Part shown: positions 61,535-64,000 of the stretch, piece after piece | Position numbering within the stretch: the first letter of the stretch is position 1 | Layout: each line of letters opens with the position of its first letter | From: Heterostelium album PN500 | Lineage: Eukaryota > Evosea > Eumycetozoa > Acytosteliales > Acytosteliaceae | Direction: 5' to 3' | NCBI RefSeq assembly: GCF_000004825.1 | Contig: NW_008805074.1 | Location: forward strand, 310,001 to 374,000 | Length of the DNA: 64,000 bases | Position numbers and translations under genes: made by a program | Notes under the pieces: generated by a model | What the model was told of the DNA's origin: nothing | Seen by the model: only the letters and a program-made list of their open reading frames with translations | Databases searched by the model: none

Positions 61535-61915
61535 TTATTTGAATCCTTTATAAAATCTTTTGAATCCCTTGTGGTGGTGATGATGACCATAACCATAGGC
61601 TGGTGGGTATGCACCGGGGTAACCTGCTGGATAACCTGCTGGGTATGCAGATGGATAGACAACTGGTGCTCCTGGGTAAGCAGTTGGGTATACAACTGGT
61701 GCTCCGATTGGTGCCATTGGAGTAATTGGTACTACTGGGGCTATAATATAATTAATCAAAGAAAGATATACATTAAAATTAGATATTATCTATGATCCTC
61801 TAAATGAACGATAATATATACAATACATACCAACGGCAGGTGCAATTGGCATTCCTAATGGGTCGACTACAGGGATGTAACCTGGTGGATAAATTGGTCT
61901 TCCGTATGGGTCCAT
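61535..61915 (-). CDS. Small Gly-Tyr-Pro-Ala-rich protein with His/Lys tail
   Basis: Two exons (61831-61915, 61535-61740) give 96 residues. It starts MDPYGRPIYPPGYIPVVDP, continues with repeated AYPG/AGYP/VVYP units, and ends GYGHHHHHKGFKRFYKGFK. YP-rich repeats (XYPPX type) occur in Dictyostelium annexin, rhodopsin tails and many small proteins, where they mediate loose self-association or membrane contacts. The basic, aromatic, His-rich tail could bind acidic lipids or metal. No signal peptide or membrane segment. It is likely an intrinsically disordered cytosolic protein; function unknown. A G-box-like element lies about 200 bases upstream. Confidence 0.82.
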
Positions 61916-62552
61916 TGTTATATATAAATTAATTTGTTATAAGTATTAAATAAAAAAGAAATATAGAAATTTGGTTTGAAATTTGTTGCTGTTGTTGTTT
62001 TTATTAAGATGATTTTAAAATTGTGTTTTTATTTATAAAAAAATCAAAAAATTATAAAGTGTGAATTTATGATATGAGTACGTTTTTTTATTGTTTTTTT
62101 GTTTTTTCACAAAAATGCACACACCGCACCACACACTATGGTGTTTTTCTCATGTTTACAAAATTGTAATAGCTTTAATTTCAAAACACAATTTTAATAA
62201 TATTTTATTTTAATAAAACTTGTTTGGAATTCGGGTTACCTTTTTAGATCACCGAGAATGAAAGTTAAAAGTTGCAACGAGACTTTAACAGAAAAATAAT
62301 AATATTAATAATTTAATTTAAATAATTGTACAACATTTTTAAATCTTAATGTGTGAATCGATTTTTGCATGCATTATGACCATTGTTAGCCTATAGCTAT
62401 ATGGCAACATTTCATTTATTAAGTATACCTTTGCTATTTGTACAAATTGTTATTATTGTTGTTGTTTAGTTAGTTAATGAAAAAAAAAGTGAGGTTGTTG
62501 ACAAAAGAAGAATATTATTATTATTATTACTATAATTGTTGTTATTGTCATT
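61916..62552. other. Intergenic region upstream of the Gly-Tyr-Pro gene
   Basis: About 640 bases. Contains the G-box-like element at 62117-62137. The right end is the 3' flank of the proline-rich gene. No gene seen. Confidence 0.6.
62117..62137 (-). promoter_or_regulatory. CA-rich G-box-like element upstream of Gly-Tyr-Pro gene
   Basis: On the coding strand it reads GTGTGTGGTGCGGTGTGTG, a near-symmetrical pair of GTGTGG half-sites, about 205 bases before the start codon. It is the best G-box match in the window; use in vivo is inferred. Confidence 0.4.
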
Positions 62553-64000
62553 TTATCTTGCTTTTACAGCTCTTGTGATTTTAGCTATTTTAAGAATTAT
62601 TTCTTTGTCACTCTGTGAAAATACTTTGGTGTTGCTCGCTCCAGAGAGTTCGGAGGTCGATGGACTGCCACTGACGAATGACATTGAAGAGGATGACGTC
62701 GACGAAGAAGCGGTAGTGGTGGGATTGCTGTTTGGTGAGAGCAGCGTCATGAGGTAGTAGATGGAATCGAGTGCTGACTCACCAACGGTGATGGCGGCAT
62801 CACGGAAGATGATTACCTTATTATAGGTATCACCGTCAAAGTGGGAGGGATGTGGCGATCCTACCTGGTTACCTAGTTGCGATCGTTTATTGGTCGCTTT
62901 GACACTCTCTTGAATGGAATCCCAGTTCTGACTGAGATGTTCTTGGCAGAGCTGCTCAATGTCCTTCTTAAAGTCACGTACACGCTGACCAAGTTCAATG
63001 CACTCCTTCAGCGACTTGACTTGAGAGAACTGCTTGATGGTTTCGGTGAAAGAGATGTAGAGATCGCGAAGTACTTTGAGCGAACGTGATCGTAGCTCTG
63101 AGATCTTGAGGTTACTGTCGTGCTCGCTAATAATCGGTGATTGCGATCTAATGTTTAAGTTGTTGAAATTACTTTGAATTTCTGGTGTATGTGTTGATGT
63201 TGGTGTTGTTGTCGATTGCTTGATATCTATCGCAGAAGTAGAACGAACTGGCGGTTTGTGAATTGGTGTGAATTGACTTGGTAGATGTGAAGTAGAGGAT
63301 TGCTTGTTGAGAAAACCATTGTTTTGAACAATGTGACTTGGTGTATTAATTTGAATCGGTTGAGTCGGTGAAGTCGGTGCTGATTTTGTGGTGGTGGTGG
63401 TGATTGGTGTTGTGGGTGTTGGATGTTCGATGTTGCTGCTGTTTGCACTCTTGTTATTAATCGGTGTTTGTGGACGTGGTCTTGGAGGTGGTGTTGGTGT
63501 AGAAGGTCTTGTGATAAATGCTGGATTTGTAGTTGGTGTTGAATTATTGGGTGTAGAGTTTGATGATGCTGCTGCTGCGGCTGCTGCGGCGGCGGCTGCA
63601 TTTTTCAGCTGTTGATGATGCACAATGAAACTAGAGGATGACGGAGTTGAAATGGTGACTGATCTTTGTAGTGGCAGTTCAGAGCGTTGTGGTTGCTCGA
63701 TACCAACGTCGGTCATGGCGCGAGTAGCCTTGTTGATGACGGTGGTATCTGGTGAGGCTGGCGAGCTTGACATATCGTTTGATTTATTGATTTGATTTCT
63801 TGGTGGGATAATTGGTTTGTTGGGAGTGGGTGGTAATTTTCTGCCAGTGGCAGAAGGTGGTGCTGTGAATCCAAATTGGTGTGGTGATGATGAAGATGGT
63901 TGTTGTGGTTGATGTTGTACAGATGAGGGTGATGGTGATGAAGAAAGTTGATTGAAAAACATACTACCAGCACCACTTCCAAAGAATCCGGATCCGGAAT
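62553..64000 (-). CDS. Proline/serine/threonine-rich protein with helical C-terminal domain (runs off right edge)
   Basis: The frame is open to the window edge; an ATG at 63962 exists but the Gly/Ser/Phe repeat before it (GSGFFGSGAGS, repeating the GSxFF style just after it) suggests that the true start lies outside. About 480 residues are visible. The first ~300 are low-complexity: Pro-rich SH3-type motifs (KLPPTPNKPIIPPR, PTPPPRPRPQTP), an alanine run of 12 and Thr runs. Residues ~300-420 form several helices (LKVLRDLYISFTETIKQFSQV, ELGQRVRDFKKDIEQLC, YNKVIIFRDAAITVGESALDSIYYLMTLL), like a small helical bundle. A short final helix (DKEIILKIAKITRAVKAR) ends it. I recognise no family. An adaptor role is a guess. 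Confidence 0.75.
   Translation of the reverse strand, partial: SGSGFFGSGAGSMFFNQLSSSPSPSSVQHQPQQPSSSSPHQFGFTAPPSATGRKLPPTPNKPIIPPRNQINKSNDMSSSPASPDTTVINKATRAMTDVGIEQPQRSELPLQRSVTISTPSSSSFIVHHQQLKNAAAAAAAAAAASSNSTPNNSTPTTNPAFITRPSTPTPPPRPRPQTPINNKSANSSNIEHPTPTTPITTTTTKSAPTSPTQPIQINTPSHIVQNNGFLNKQSSTSHLPSQFTPIHKPPVRSTSAIDIKQSTTTPTSTHTPEIQSNFNNLNIRSQSPIISEHDSNLKISELRSRSLKVLRDLYISFTETIKQFSQVKSLKECIELGQRVRDFKKDIEQLCQEHLSQNWDSIQESVKATNKRSQLGNQVGSPHPSHFDGDTYNKVIIFRDAAITVGESALDSIYYLMTLLSPNSNPTTTASSSTSSSSMSFVSGSPSTSELSGASNTKVFSQSDKEIILKIAKITRAVKAR

Overview
The window is nuclear DNA of a social amoeba (Dictyostelia). Four things point there: very AT-rich flanks full of A and T runs; many introns, mostly 53-143 bases, with GTAAGT/GTATGT donors and AG acceptors; asparagine-, glutamine- and threonine-rich tracts in proteins; and dictyostelid protein types such as CBM49-like, SdrD-like and MGC-type acylated kinases. 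I cannot name the species. I resolve 29 protein genes, two of them cut by the window edges. No tRNA, rRNA, CRISPR array or transposon was recognised. Exon joins given below were read by eye; every complete multi-exon model keeps its frame from start to stop.

Layout. 1-4.3 kb: a PARP1-like protein (partial), COQ7 and an eight-repeat PUF protein, all on the minus strand. 4.3-7.6 kb: non-coding. 7.6-10.1 kb: a large secreted repeat protein that I do not recognise. 12.4-14.6 kb: a CaMKK/GRIK-like kinase with a lipidation signal. 15.3-25.1 kb: sulfiredoxin, two paralogous sugar transporters in opposite orientation, and between them an SDR reductase, DPM1, a CAP-domain secreted protein and a one-LIM protein. 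26.1-32.5 kb: an F-box protein, DNA polymerase delta subunit 3 and an unknown 496-residue protein. 32.6-40.7 kb: a type II NADH dehydrogenase with EF-hands, an RBR ubiquitin ligase and a TKL kinase. 40.7-44.1 kb: non-coding. 44.1-55.4 kb: VPS45, an unknown membrane protein, a CBM49-like secreted protein, an SdrD-like secreted protein, malate dehydrogenase and a secreted NlpC/P60 peptidase. 55.7-64 kb: exosome subunit RRP40, a U1A/U2B''-type snRNP protein, an unknown 856-residue protein, a small Gly-Tyr-Pro protein and a proline-rich protein cut by the right edge.

The genes are mostly ordinary housekeeping functions: ubiquinone synthesis and respiration, redox repair, glycosylation, RNA processing and decay, DNA replication and repair, vesicle fusion. 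A second group is secreted: the repeat protein, CAP, CBM49-like, SdrD-like and NlpC/P60 proteins. These fit an amoeba that eats bacteria and builds a cellulose-containing extracellular matrix. Neighbours are often convergent with short gaps (49-300 bases) or divergent with long shared upstream regions. I see no operon-like system. The items most worth follow-up are a PTS2-like peroxisomal signal on a cytosolic-type malate dehydrogenase, the acylated DFS-motif kinase, the unknown secreted repeat protein, and the 856-residue protein whose layout recalls FANCB/FAAP100.
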